Of a stretch of 8,638 bases of DNA, positions 1-6,288 are shown piece by piece. Position 1 is the stretch's first letter, and every line of letters begins with the position of its first letter. The notes below the pieces were generated by a model, which did no database searches, was not told the DNA's origin, and was given only the letters and a program-made list of their open reading frames with translations. The translations under genes were made by a program, and so were the position numbers. The stretch is from Acidobacteriota bacterium. Lineage in GTDB: Bacteria; Acidobacteriota; Terriglobia; Bryobacterales; Bryobacteraceae. The stretch lies in the NCBI GenBank assembly GCA_016871135.1, contig VFZQ01000186.1, forward strand, positions 1-8,638, written 5' to 3'.

Positions 1-19
1 CTCGCCTAGTAGTCGCCGT

Positions 20-802
20 ATGCTGCACTGCGATCTCGCTCTCGCCGTTCGCCTGGAAAAAGCCGCGGCGGCGATGGGCCGCGACGTTGTCGATACGCAC
101 CGCCGCCTATTCCCCGCGTCGAACGCGGCGTGGATCGACTGCGCCGGCGGAGTCGCCTCCTTTCTCGACGAAGCCTCGCCGCTCACGCAAATCAGAGGCG
201 CCGGCATGATCACGCCGACAGCCGAATCCAGCCTCGACGCTGTCGAAGCGTTCTACGAAGAGCGCATGGCGCCCGTGTCGTTTGTGCTCTCGCCCTTCGC
301 CGACGCCGCGCTCTTCACCTATCTGTCCCGCCGTGGCTACGAACTCGGCGCGTTCGAGCACACGCTAGTGCGCGAGGTGACGCCGCACGACGCCGATCCC
401 GATGTCGCCGAAACCACCGACGAGCAAGAGTGGTCCCGCGCCATGGCCGAGGCCTTCTTCGACGTCGTCACACCCAGCGGCGTCGAACTCGCGCACACAA
501 TCTCCGCCGTTCCCACGTGCAAGAACGTGATCGTCCGAGCCGGCGACGATCCCGCCGCCGCCGCCCAAATCGACATCCGCGACGGCCTCGCAACTCTGCA
601 ATGCGACGGCACAATCCGCCGCTACCGCGAAGCCGGCCTCCAGAAAAAACTCATCCGCGCAAGGCTCCACATCGCCTTCACTAGCGGCTGCGATATCGCC
701 ACCGCCGACGTCCAACCCGGCAGCCTCTCGCACCGCAACTACGAAAAGTGCGGCTTCCAGATCGCCTACACCAAGGTGACGCTAATAAAGCCCTGCTTCT
801 AA
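20..802 (+). CDS. GNAT family N-acetyltransferase
   Basis: A 260-aa protein that probably transfers an acetyl group from acetyl-CoA to an amine; the substrate cannot be read from the sequence. The acetyl-CoA-binding region lies in the C-terminal half: R203-E-A-G206-L-Q208 resembles the R-x-x-G-x-(G/A/Q) loop, followed by a basic helix (LIRARL, 211-216). Near the end, N240-Y-E-K-C-G-F246 is the typical GNAT N-x-x-Y-E-K-x-G-F motif. The N-terminal 120 residues (for example SPLTQ at 53-57 and the SPFAD segment near 91-95) form a second region, as in two-part GNAT proteins of about 250-270 aa. No in-frame stop lies between the window edge and this ATG, so an upstream start is possible, but the D-L-A-L-A-x-R-L-E opening looks like a natural N-terminus. 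It is convergent with the MmcQ/YjbR gene and overlaps its 3' end by 21 bp. The family call is solid; the function is unknown. Confidence 0.88.
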   Translation: MLHCDLALAVRLEKAAAAMGRDVVDTHRRLFPASNAAWIDCAGGVASFLDEASPLTQIRGAGMITPTAESSLDAVEAFYEERMAPVSFVLSPFADAALFTYLSRRGYELGAFEHTLVREVTPHDADPDVAETTDEQEWSRAMAEAFFDVVTPSGVELAHTISAVPTCKNVIVRAGDDPAAAAQIDIRDGLATLQCDGTIRRYREAGLQKKLIRARLHIAFTSGCDIATADVQPGSLSHRNYEKCGFQIAYTKVTLIKPCF

Positions 803-1168
803 TTTGCGCACGAACTTCGGCGCGGCATTATTGCGATAGCTGGTGCGAAGCAACTCCGTCACCTCCTCCCAGTCCGGCTTCTTCGGATCGAGCTTCAACG
901 ACACCCATCCATGTTTTCCGATGTACGGCGTCTGCACAAAGCGCGGGTCTGTCAAGAACAGGCTCATGTTGCTCTTGCCCACTTTGAAGCACAAACTCCA
1001 CGCGCCCCCTTCAGCGCCGAACACGCTGATTACCTTGCCCTTCGCACCGCCCGCGCGAAACCACGGATGACCAAACGATTCCGTCTCGGCAACATCCGGC
1101 AGCGCGAAAGCGATCTTCCGGATCTTGTCGAGATACTTCGCGCCGCGCGCGTCGAGTTCAATGTGCAC
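782..1168 (-). CDS. MmcQ/YjbR family protein
   Basis: A 128-aa protein of the MmcQ/YjbR family, small cytosolic proteins with a CyaY-like fold often annotated as DNA-binding; their biochemical role is not established. Family features are the opening helix followed by A-L-P (FALPDVAETESFGHPWF, 21-37), a beta-rich middle (GKVISVF, 44-50; WSLCFK, 57-62), the YIGKHGWVSLKL stretch (82-93) and the closing D-W-E-E-V-x-E-L-L-x-x-S-Y helix (99-111). The reading frame stays open upstream to 1336, but that part is arginine-rich shadow of the neighbouring methyltransferase gene. I chose the GTG at 1168 because homology starts there and a GGAGGG sequence lies 6 nt upstream. It overlaps the end of the methyltransferase gene by 11 nt and is the last gene of the minus-strand operon. 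Its link to LPS synthesis is unclear and may be only positional. Confidence 0.85.
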   Translation of the reverse strand: MHIELDARGAKYLDKIRKIAFALPDVAETESFGHPWFRAGGAKGKVISVFGAEGGAWSLCFKVGKSNMSLFLTDPRFVQTPYIGKHGWVSLKLDPKKPDWEEVTELLRTSYRNNAAPKFVRKLEAGLY

Positions 1169-1715
1169 TGTTAGCCCTCCACCACAAGAATGCAACCGCG
1201 GCCAGAAATCCTCCAAACGCCTTGTACTCTTCATTGCGAAGATACAACGCCGAACGAAACGGTGTCGGCGATCCCGCGTACGAGAATCCCGGCGCGAGCA
1301 ACGGCACCGCATCCGCATACGCGGCGTACGACGCAAACAGCTTCCGCAAATGCTGCTCCTCGGCTTCCATCACAGGAAAATATACCAGCGCGAAAACAGC
1401 CACGGAAATACCACCGACAACCCACGACCGCCCCGCGATAGCCAGTCCCACCGCCGCGATAAACGTGCCCAGATACAGTGGATTGCGCGTGAATCGATAC
1501 GGTCCGCTATCGATCAATCTTTGGTTCTTCTCCAGATGCCCCGCCGCCCACGCACGCAGCGCCAACCCGCACAGCGACACGCCAATCCCAGCCGGCAGGC
1601 TCGCCAAAGACGGCGCGCTTAGCCACAGAAACGCGGCCAACAGGACGAACCCGCTCGGCACGCGCCACCGCGCTACCGCGTCGGCGTAGGGTTTGGGGAA
1701 GAGGTAGCCAGGCAT
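1158..1715 (-). CDS. Isoprenylcysteine carboxylmethyltransferase-like membrane methyltransferase
   Basis: A 185-aa integral membrane protein of the ICMT/PEMT-type methyltransferase group, which use S-adenosylmethionine at the membrane. Hydrophobic segments sit at about 20-40, 42-57, 82-95, 98-115 and 167-180. The diagnostic SAM-site region is G71-P-Y-R-F-T-R-N-P-L-Y-L-G83, followed after a membrane hairpin by M-E-A-E-E (116-120) and a helix ending S-Y-A-A-Y (129-133), as in the family. Bacterial members do not act on prenylated CaaX proteins as the eukaryotic enzyme does, and their substrates are mostly unknown. The ATG at 1715 lies 43 nt inside the end of waaC, has no clear Shine-Dalgarno sequence, and could be replaced by a GTG at codon 19 (about 1661), just past the end of waaC. 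The extra tail after residue 145 is less typical. Methylation of an envelope lipid or glycan is only a guess from context. Confidence 0.85.
   Translation of the reverse strand: MPGYLFPKPYADAVARWRVPSGFVLLAAFLWLSAPSLASLPAGIGVSLCGLALRAWAAGHLEKNQRLIDSGPYRFTRNPLYLGTFIAAVGLAIAGRSWVVGGISVAVFALVYFPVMEAEEQHLRKLFASYAAYADAVPLLAPGFSYAGSPTPFRSALYLRNEEYKAFGGFLAAVAFLWWRANSAH
1175..1180 (-). promoter_or_regulatory. Ribosome binding site that fixes the MmcQ/YjbR start
   Basis: On the minus strand GGAGGG is followed by six bases and then GTG at 1168. It is the best Shine-Dalgarno sequence in the window; most other starts here have weak ones or none. It lies inside the last codons of the upstream methyltransferase gene, so ribosomes could re-initiate here. 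It supports the short 128-aa product over the longer open frame. Confidence 0.72.
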
Positions 1716-2632
1716 GGAAGCAATCGTTCAAACACCCGCTGCGGCGACAGCGCGCGCATGCAAGGGAGGATCTCATCTATTCTCCGATATGTCATGGGCG
1801 CGGTTGGATCACGCAGTACTTCAATCGTCCCTCCATACGGTCCGTTGCGCGCCGGATCGGTCGGGCCGAACAACGCCACGCCCTTCTTTCCTAGCGCCGC
1901 GGCCAGATGCATCGGACCGCTGTCCAGTCCAACAACAGCCGCCGCGCGGCGCGTCGCATCCAGCAAGCCGTTAAGCGAACTCGTGTGCACAGCAACGCCC
2001 TCCGGCACAGTCGCGCCCGGCGCAACATTCAGGACCAACGTATGGTTGTGACGCCGCAGCATCGCCGCCAGTTCGCCGTAATATTCCAGCGGCCACTGCT
2101 TCGCCTTCCAACCCGCAAACGGCGCGGCCAGCACAAACGGGCCATCGGGCAACACGCCTTCTGAAGCGCCGGACGGCAACGGAAAATCGATCGTCAACTG
2201 CTCCGGCCCCGCCGCCGCCGCCAGCGCCAGGCCATGCTCGACGACATGCGCGCCGGCCGGCCTAACGCGCGACGTGTAGAACAACGTCGACAACCCTTCA
2301 CGCGCAACACCCCGTGCATAGCCGATGCGCACCGGCGCGCCGCTCGCCCGCGCTACCAGCGCGGACTTGATCAGACCTTGTGCATCGACGGCGATATCGA
2401 ATCGCTTCGACCGCAACGCGCCCCACGCCGCCCGCACACTCGCCGTCGATCGCCGGTTCAATTCGATAATTTCGTCGACATCCGGATTCCCCGCCAGCAG
2501 CCACTTCCAACGCGGTTCGATGACCCACGTCAGCCGCGCACCGCGCAGTCCGCGCTTTAGCGACGCGGCCGCCGGCAAAGCGTGCAGCACATCGCCAAGC
2601 GCGCCCAACCGGACGAATAAAACCTCAGGCAT
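1673..2632 (-). CDS. waaC: Lipopolysaccharide heptosyltransferase I (WaaC-like, GT9)
   Basis: A 319-aa glycosyltransferase family 9 enzyme, likely the one that adds the first L-glycero-D-manno-heptose from ADP-heptose onto Kdo of the LPS inner core on the cytoplasmic face of the inner membrane. Visible WaaC features are R8-L-G-A-L-G-D-V-L-H-A-L-P20 at the acceptor-side loop, V82-D-A-Q-G-L-I-K-S90, the L-F-Y-T segment near 117-120, G174-W-K-A-K-Q-W-P181, and the GT9 donor site D237-S-G-P-M-H242 followed by A-L-F-G-P-T-D-P (253-260). Length matches the family (about 320 aa). It differs clearly from the WaaF-like gene upstream, so the two are probably not redundant. Its ATG overlaps the stop of the preceding small gene (ATGCCTGA, 8 nt). 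The C-terminal S-S-P-N-P-T-P-T-R tail lies in the overlap with the next gene. Choosing WaaC over another GT9 enzyme rests on these motifs. Confidence 0.88.
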   Translation of the reverse strand: MPEVLFVRLGALGDVLHALPAAASLKRGLRGARLTWVIEPRWKWLLAGNPDVDEIIELNRRSTASVRAAWGALRSKRFDIAVDAQGLIKSALVARASGAPVRIGYARGVAREGLSTLFYTSRVRPAGAHVVEHGLALAAAAGPEQLTIDFPLPSGASEGVLPDGPFVLAAPFAGWKAKQWPLEYYGELAAMLRRHNHTLVLNVAPGATVPEGVAVHTSSLNGLLDATRRAAAVVGLDSGPMHLAAALGKKGVALFGPTDPARNGPYGGTIEVLRDPTAPMTYRRIDEILPCMRALSPQRVFERLLPCLATSSPNPTPTR

Positions 2633-2951
2633 TCCGCGTCTGCACGTGGCGCATCAACGCCGCGCGCCGCTCCGCGTCGCCGGGTCGTTCGTCGATGACA
2701 CGCTCAAACCCAGCCAGCGCCGCCTCGCCGATGACCACGCGTTCGACGTCGCGGCATGCCGCCGCCAACTCCGCCCGCGCACGCGCCGGCAGCAACGCAT
2801 CGGACGGATCGCAGACGCACACCGTCAACGGCCCGTGTTCCAGAGCCAACTCCCGCAAGCGGTCCGTATGCGCCGCCACCATGGGGTCGAAATAGGCGGC
2901 AACGGCAAGCGGCCCTCTCGCGGCATCGACAATTTTCGTTCTCGTGTCCAC
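2625..2951 (-). CDS. Small protein resembling a degenerate nucleotidylyltransferase
   Basis: A 108-aa protein I do not recognise with certainty. Its layout resembles the cytidylyltransferase-like domain of enzymes such as HldE/RfaE: a strand leading to A-A-Y-F-D-P-M-V-A-A-H (18-28) where active enzymes have G-x-F-D-x-x-H-x-G-H, then LTVCVCD (42-48), then L-L-P-A-R-A-R-A-E-L-A-A-A-C-R-D-V-E-R-V-V (53-73), which echoes the family's R-A-E-x-L-A-A-L-R-x-V-D-x-V-V stretch. The first histidine and the glycine of the HxGH signature are replaced, and the K/ISSTxxR-type C-terminal motif is absent, so catalysis is doubtful. It starts with GTG 4 nt after the stop of the glycosyltransferase gene, without a clear Shine-Dalgarno sequence, and overlaps waaC by 8 nt. 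Placement between the two argues that it is a real gene. A structural or regulatory role in heptose metabolism is inference. Confidence 0.68.
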   Translation of the reverse strand: MDTRTKIVDAARGPLAVAAYFDPMVAAHTDRLRELALEHGPLTVCVCDPSDALLPARARAELAAACRDVERVVIGEAALAGFERVIDERPGDAERRAALMRHVQTRNA

Positions 2952-2955
2952 CGTT

Positions 2956-4470
2956 CTATTGTGCCGAATTCGGAGCGAGCCGAAAAATCACAAACGTCGG
3001 CCGGCCAAACGAATCGGCGATGCGCTCCTTCTCGCCAATCAGCAGGCGCTTCGCCGCTGCCATCTCGCGGAACCGTTTCCAATCGTCCGAAAGCACGATC
3101 GAACCCTCGGCGCGCTGGACGTAAACATATGCCGTCCAATCTTCTGCGTCATCGGGAATCCCCACCCGCATCGCGCGATTACCGCGCGTCAACAGGTACG
3201 CCGCATCGTACACGCCCCAGTCGAGAAAGCGATAAGACGCCGAAGGGTCTTTGCGAATGCGCTCGGACAGCGGACCGATCGCATCCGTCCAAGCCATGTC
3301 GCCGCCAAACCGAATCAGAAACGAGTAGTGTTGATTGACGACCAGCAACTGGCTGATCAACACAACAGCCATGGCCCCGCGCGCCAACAAAGACGGCATC
3401 GCCAACAGACCCATCGCCGCGATCAATTGCGGCAGCGGCCACAGCAGCCCAAGGTGATGGGGCGCGTTCCCGCCGCCTGCCGCCAGCGCCATCGCCGCAA
3501 AACCGGCCAGCAACGCGGCAACCGCAAAACGGTAGTAACGGTGCCTCCAACCCAGCACCAGGCCTATCGCGACGAGCCAAGCAAACAACGAACTCGTCGG
3601 CTCACCCGCAAACTTCCCGATGCGCACAACGGTGTTGTCGACCTGCGACGGCGGCCCATCGATCATCGCCATCGATCCGAACAACTGCCGCCCGTTCATT
3701 GTGTACCACAACGCCTCGGCCTTCGGCCGAAACTCGGAGGCGGTCAATTCCCGAGTGCCCTCCACGCGAAATGACGACCAATTCGTCTTCACGTTGTGCG
3801 CCAAAAACGGATACGCGCCCAGCAAAAACCCGAACGCCGCAACGGGAACAGCGCGCCACGGAATGCGCAACCCCGCCAACGCCCCCGCGCCGATTCCGAA
3901 CAGAACCCACAAAAACGTAATCTTGTCCCAAAGCCCCAATCCCCAGCAGACACCCGCCGCCAGCGCCCAAGGCCAACTCCGAAATCGCACCCAGCAGTAA
4001 AATCCGGCCACACACAGCAGCCACTGCAGCACAACCGGCCCGGAATCGCAGCGCGCCTTAAACACGAACGTCGCATCACAAACAAGCAGGGCACTCGCCA
4101 ATACCGCCAGGCGATCCTCGCCCAGCCGTTGCAACAACCGGCAGAACAAGTAGACCGTCAGCGCGCCAAGCAATATCGGCGGCCACCGCGCCGACTCATT
4201 CGACGGATCCACAAAACGAAACAGCACCGCATAGAGCGCCGACTTCACCGTGCCCATATACGGAAAACACATCGCAGGGATTCGAAAACCCAGCACGCGG
4301 ACCATCGGCGGCGGTACGACCGGTTCCCACAACACCGATGAAAACAATACTTCGTCGGCTTGAATCCCCGGCTGATCCAACCGCCACCCGGCCAGTAGCG
4401 GAATCGCCGCCGCAAACGCCAGCGCAATCAATCGCTGCTTTACGACTGGCTGATCTGCACGAGTCTCCAT
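2956..4470 (-). CDS. Polytopic GT-C (PMT/ArnT-like, GT39-type) glycosyltransferase
   Basis: A 504-aa membrane protein with about ten hydrophobic segments (first at about 12-28, then through 98-112, 119-131, 146-160, 168-180, 184-200, 207-222, 294-307, 313-331 and 340-380) and a hydrophilic C-terminal domain of about 120 residues. The first large loop carries A38-D39-E40, the acidic pair expected of GT-C glycosyltransferases that use polyprenyl-phosphate sugars on the outer face of the inner membrane; F137-K-A-R-C-D142 follows in the second loop. Sugar and acceptor cannot be deduced; a core-LPS or lipid A decoration is plausible from context. The frame is open to 4701, but that stretch is shadow of waaF. 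I placed the start at the ATG at 4470, which follows a GAGGA three bases away and begins the normal N-in membrane helix. It overlaps waaF by 31 nt and ends 4 nt before the next gene. Confidence 0.83.
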   Translation of the reverse strand: METRADQPVVKQRLIALAFAAAIPLLAGWRLDQPGIQADEVLFSSVLWEPVVPPPMVRVLGFRIPAMCFPYMGTVKSALYAVLFRFVDPSNESARWPPILLGALTVYLFCRLLQRLGEDRLAVLASALLVCDATFVFKARCDSGPVVLQWLLCVAGFYCWVRFRSWPWALAAGVCWGLGLWDKITFLWVLFGIGAGALAGLRIPWRAVPVAAFGFLLGAYPFLAHNVKTNWSSFRVEGTRELTASEFRPKAEALWYTMNGRQLFGSMAMIDGPPSQVDNTVVRIGKFAGEPTSSLFAWLVAIGLVLGWRHRYYRFAVAALLAGFAAMALAAGGGNAPHHLGLLWPLPQLIAAMGLLAMPSLLARGAMAVVLISQLLVVNQHYSFLIRFGGDMAWTDAIGPLSERIRKDPSASYRFLDWGVYDAAYLLTRGNRAMRVGIPDDAEDWTAYVYVQRAEGSIVLSDDWKRFREMAAAKRLLIGEKERIADSFGRPTFVIFRLAPNSAQ

Positions 4471-5486
4471 GCTTCCTCGGCCACTCGCGACGACTCGACG
4501 GCTTTCATGCAGCGATGATCGGTCGGACACTCGCGCAACAAACACGGGCTGCAATCCACCGGCTCGCGGACGATCGATGCCAGCGGCCCCGTCGGGCCCG
4601 TGGCGATATGATCGGTCGCGCCGAACACCGCTACCGTCGGCACGCCCACCGCCGACGCCACATGCATCGCACCCGAATCGTTCGTCAGAAACGCAGTGCA
4701 CGCCGACGCCATCGCCACAAACTCATCCAGCTTCGCCGCGCCGGCGAAATTGATCGTCTTCACATCGGCGCTGCTCACGATCCCGCGCACCGTCTCGCAC
4801 AACTCTTTTTCATCCGGCGAGCCGAACAGCGCCACCCCCGAATCGCACTGCCGCGCCAGATCGATTGCCGCTTCGGCGAAACGTTCCGGCAGCCATCGCT
4901 TCGCCGTCCCATACGCCGCGCCTGGGCTTACGCCGATCCAATCGCCGCTTCCGCCGCGGTCGCGCAACATCTTCCGCCCATGCACGCGCAAGTACTCGAC
5001 GCCGGGCACGCGAATCGCCTCACACTCGGGGATGCGCTCGATCAAACCCGCGCGACGCAGCAGCTCCAGGTAGTAGAAACGCTGATGCTCCGGAATTTCG
5101 TCCTTGCCAGGCACCGCGATCGGGTCGGTCAACAACAACCCGCGCCCGTCTCGCGCGTACCCGATCCGCGCCGGAATCTGCGCCATCCACACCAGGGCCG
5201 CCGCTTCGAATGCGTTTTGAAAAAGGATCGCGCAATCGAATTGCATACCCTGCAAATCCCGCGCGAGTTTCCGCTTGGCCCGAAGGTCGCGCGGACCGCG
5301 CGCCAGATCGTAAGCGATCACGTCGTCGACCAGCGAGTTGTCGTAGAGCCCCGCCACCCACGGCCGCGCCAACAGCGTGATGTGCGCCTCCGGAAACCGC
5401 GCGCGCACCGCCGCCATCGCGGGCAAACACATCACGGCGTCGCCCACCCAGTTCGTCGCGCGAATGAGGATTCTGCGAAATTCCAT
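4440..5486 (-). CDS. waaF: Lipopolysaccharide heptosyltransferase II (WaaF-like, GT9)
   Basis: A 348-aa glycosyltransferase family 9 enzyme, expected to add the second heptose from ADP-heptose to the LPS inner core at the cytoplasmic membrane face. It shows the full WaaF pattern: T11-N-W-V-G-D-A-V-M19 near the N-terminus, Q104 to Y110 (IPARIGY), the donor-domain stretch S187-P-G-A-A-Y-G-T-A-K-R-W-L-P200, the GT9 motif N269-D-S-G-A-M-H275, V-F-G-A-T-D (287-292), and the C-terminal cysteine cluster C312-x-x-C315-x4-C320-P-x4-C326 that is usual in WaaF proteins. Length is normal (about 345-350 aa). It is the promoter-proximal gene of the six-gene minus-strand run, starting 28 bp from a divergent dioxygenase gene. 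There is no evident Shine-Dalgarno sequence ahead of its ATG. Confidence 0.92.
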   Translation of the reverse strand: MEFRRILIRATNWVGDAVMCLPAMAAVRARFPEAHITLLARPWVAGLYDNSLVDDVIAYDLARGPRDLRAKRKLARDLQGMQFDCAILFQNAFEAAALVWMAQIPARIGYARDGRGLLLTDPIAVPGKDEIPEHQRFYYLELLRRAGLIERIPECEAIRVPGVEYLRVHGRKMLRDRGGSGDWIGVSPGAAYGTAKRWLPERFAEAAIDLARQCDSGVALFGSPDEKELCETVRGIVSSADVKTINFAGAAKLDEFVAMASACTAFLTNDSGAMHVASAVGVPTVAVFGATDHIATGPTGPLASIVREPVDCSPCLLRECPTDHRCMKAVESSRVAEEAWRLVQISQS

Positions 5487-5490
5487 GCGC

Positions 5491-5496
5491 TACAAT
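5491..5496 (+). promoter_or_regulatory. Possible -10 element for the dioxygenase operon
   Basis: TACAAT matches five of six bases of the sigma-70 -10 consensus and sits in the 28-bp gap between divergent genes. A start of transcription about 7 bases downstream would leave a leader of only some 12 nt before the ATG at 5515, with no Shine-Dalgarno sequence. No convincing -35 hexamer lies 16-18 bp upstream, inside the first codons of waaF. For the opposite direction I found no good promoter. Weak but positional evidence. Confidence 0.4.
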
Positions 5497-5514
5497 CGGA
5501 CCGTTACGGCAATC

Positions 5515-6288
5515 ATGACTTTGGAAGAGAAGCGTTTGCTCCAGGAACAAGGGTACCTGATCATGCGTGGCGTGATCGACCCGGAGTGGCTCGCCGAGCT
5601 GCGGCGCGAGACCGAAGCGATCCTGAAAGCCGAAGGCGACAACGCCGGCGGCGAATTTCGGAAAGAAGAAGGATCGGACCGCCTGGCTAACCTCGTCGAC
5701 AAGGGCGAGACGTTCCGCCGGCTCGTCTCCCATCCTATGCTGCTCGAAGCCGCCGAGGCCGTACTCGGACCCGACTTCAAACTTTCGAGCCTCAACTACC
5801 GCGCTGCCCTTCCCGGCGAAAAAAGCCACCAGCCGCTGCACTGTGACATGGGCTTGGTCGAGGACGAACGCGGCTTCGCCGTCTTCAATTCGATCTGGAT
5901 GCTCGACGATTTCACGCCGTTGAACGGCCCCACCCGCTTCGTCCCTAACACACACCGGTCCGGCAAAACGCCGCAGCAGGTCTTGAATGATCCCAACGCC
6001 CCGCATCCCGACGAACAGGTGACGCTCGGCCAGGCCGGCGACGTCGTGCTGATGAACTCGCACCTTTGGCACGGCGGTACCCAGAACCACACCGCCACGC
6101 CGCGCCGATCTCTGCACGGCTTCTACGTCCGCGCCGATCTGCCGCAGCAGCAGTATCAGAAGCGGTTGCTCCGCCCGGAAACCCAAACCGCGCTCAACCC
6201 GCTGCTACGAAAGGTCCTCGCCCTTGACGATCCACGCAATGACGAACTCTCGGCCACCGGCAGCGGCAAAAGCGGGTTCTTGAAGTGA
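5515..6288 (+). CDS. Phytanoyl-CoA dioxygenase (PhyH) family Fe(II)/2-oxoglutarate oxygenase
   Basis: A 257-aa soluble enzyme of the PhyH family, which hydroxylates small molecules using Fe(II), O2 and 2-oxoglutarate. The metal triad is visible as H109-C-D111 (the HxD motif) and the distal H186 in H-L-W-H-G-G; R197 or R198, about 11 residues later, is the expected 2-oxoglutarate carboxylate anchor. The N-terminal E-Q-G-Y-L-I-M-R-G-V-I-D segment (about 11-22) and the G54-to-E63 region (VDKGETFRRL) are typical. The frame continues upstream to 5377, but those codons shadow waaF and lie upstream of the possible -10 element, so ATG 5515 is preferred over the ATG at 5485. Substrate is unknown: families like this act on fatty acyl chains, osmolytes, sugars or natural products. 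It is divergent from waaF and overlaps the following cupin by 4 nt (GTGA). Confidence 0.88.
   Translation: MTLEEKRLLQEQGYLIMRGVIDPEWLAELRRETEAILKAEGDNAGGEFRKEEGSDRLANLVDKGETFRRLVSHPMLLEAAEAVLGPDFKLSSLNYRAALPGEKSHQPLHCDMGLVEDERGFAVFNSIWMLDDFTPLNGPTRFVPNTHRSGKTPQQVLNDPNAPHPDEQVTLGQAGDVVLMNSHLWHGGTQNHTATPRRSLHGFYVRADLPQQQYQKRLLRPETQTALNPLLRKVLALDDPRNDELSATGSGKSGFLK

Noticed and set aside
1169..1336. N-terminal extension of the MmcQ/YjbR gene
   Set aside because: Arginine-rich, inside the methyltransferase coding region, and family similarity begins at the GTG at 1168, which has a strong Shine-Dalgarno sequence.
2200..2225. Short GCC-rich tract that looked like a repeat
   Set aside because: It encodes a run of alanine/glycine in waaC (AAAAAGP) and is explained by high-GC codon use; no repeated unit elsewhere.
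2325..3774. Two long plus-strand open frames of 337 and 276 codons opposite waaC, the small gene and the GT-C gene
   Set aside because: Basic, low-complexity translations without recognisable domains, contradicted by strong minus-strand genes with family motifs.
4471..4701. N-terminal extension of the GT-C gene
   Set aside because: The 77 extra residues are glycine/arginine-rich shadow of waaF; the first membrane helix and a GAGGA site support the ATG at 4470.
5377..5514. Earlier start codons for the dioxygenase
   Set aside because: They lie inside waaF or, like the ATG at 5485, upstream of the candidate -10 box, and the extra residues do not resemble the PhyH N-terminus.
4338..5690. 450-codon open frame on the plus strand opposite waaF
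   Set aside because: Arginine- and histidine-rich translation with no family motif; it mirrors the well-supported waaF on the minus strand and runs past it into the dioxygenase. Typical antisense openness in GC-rich DNA.
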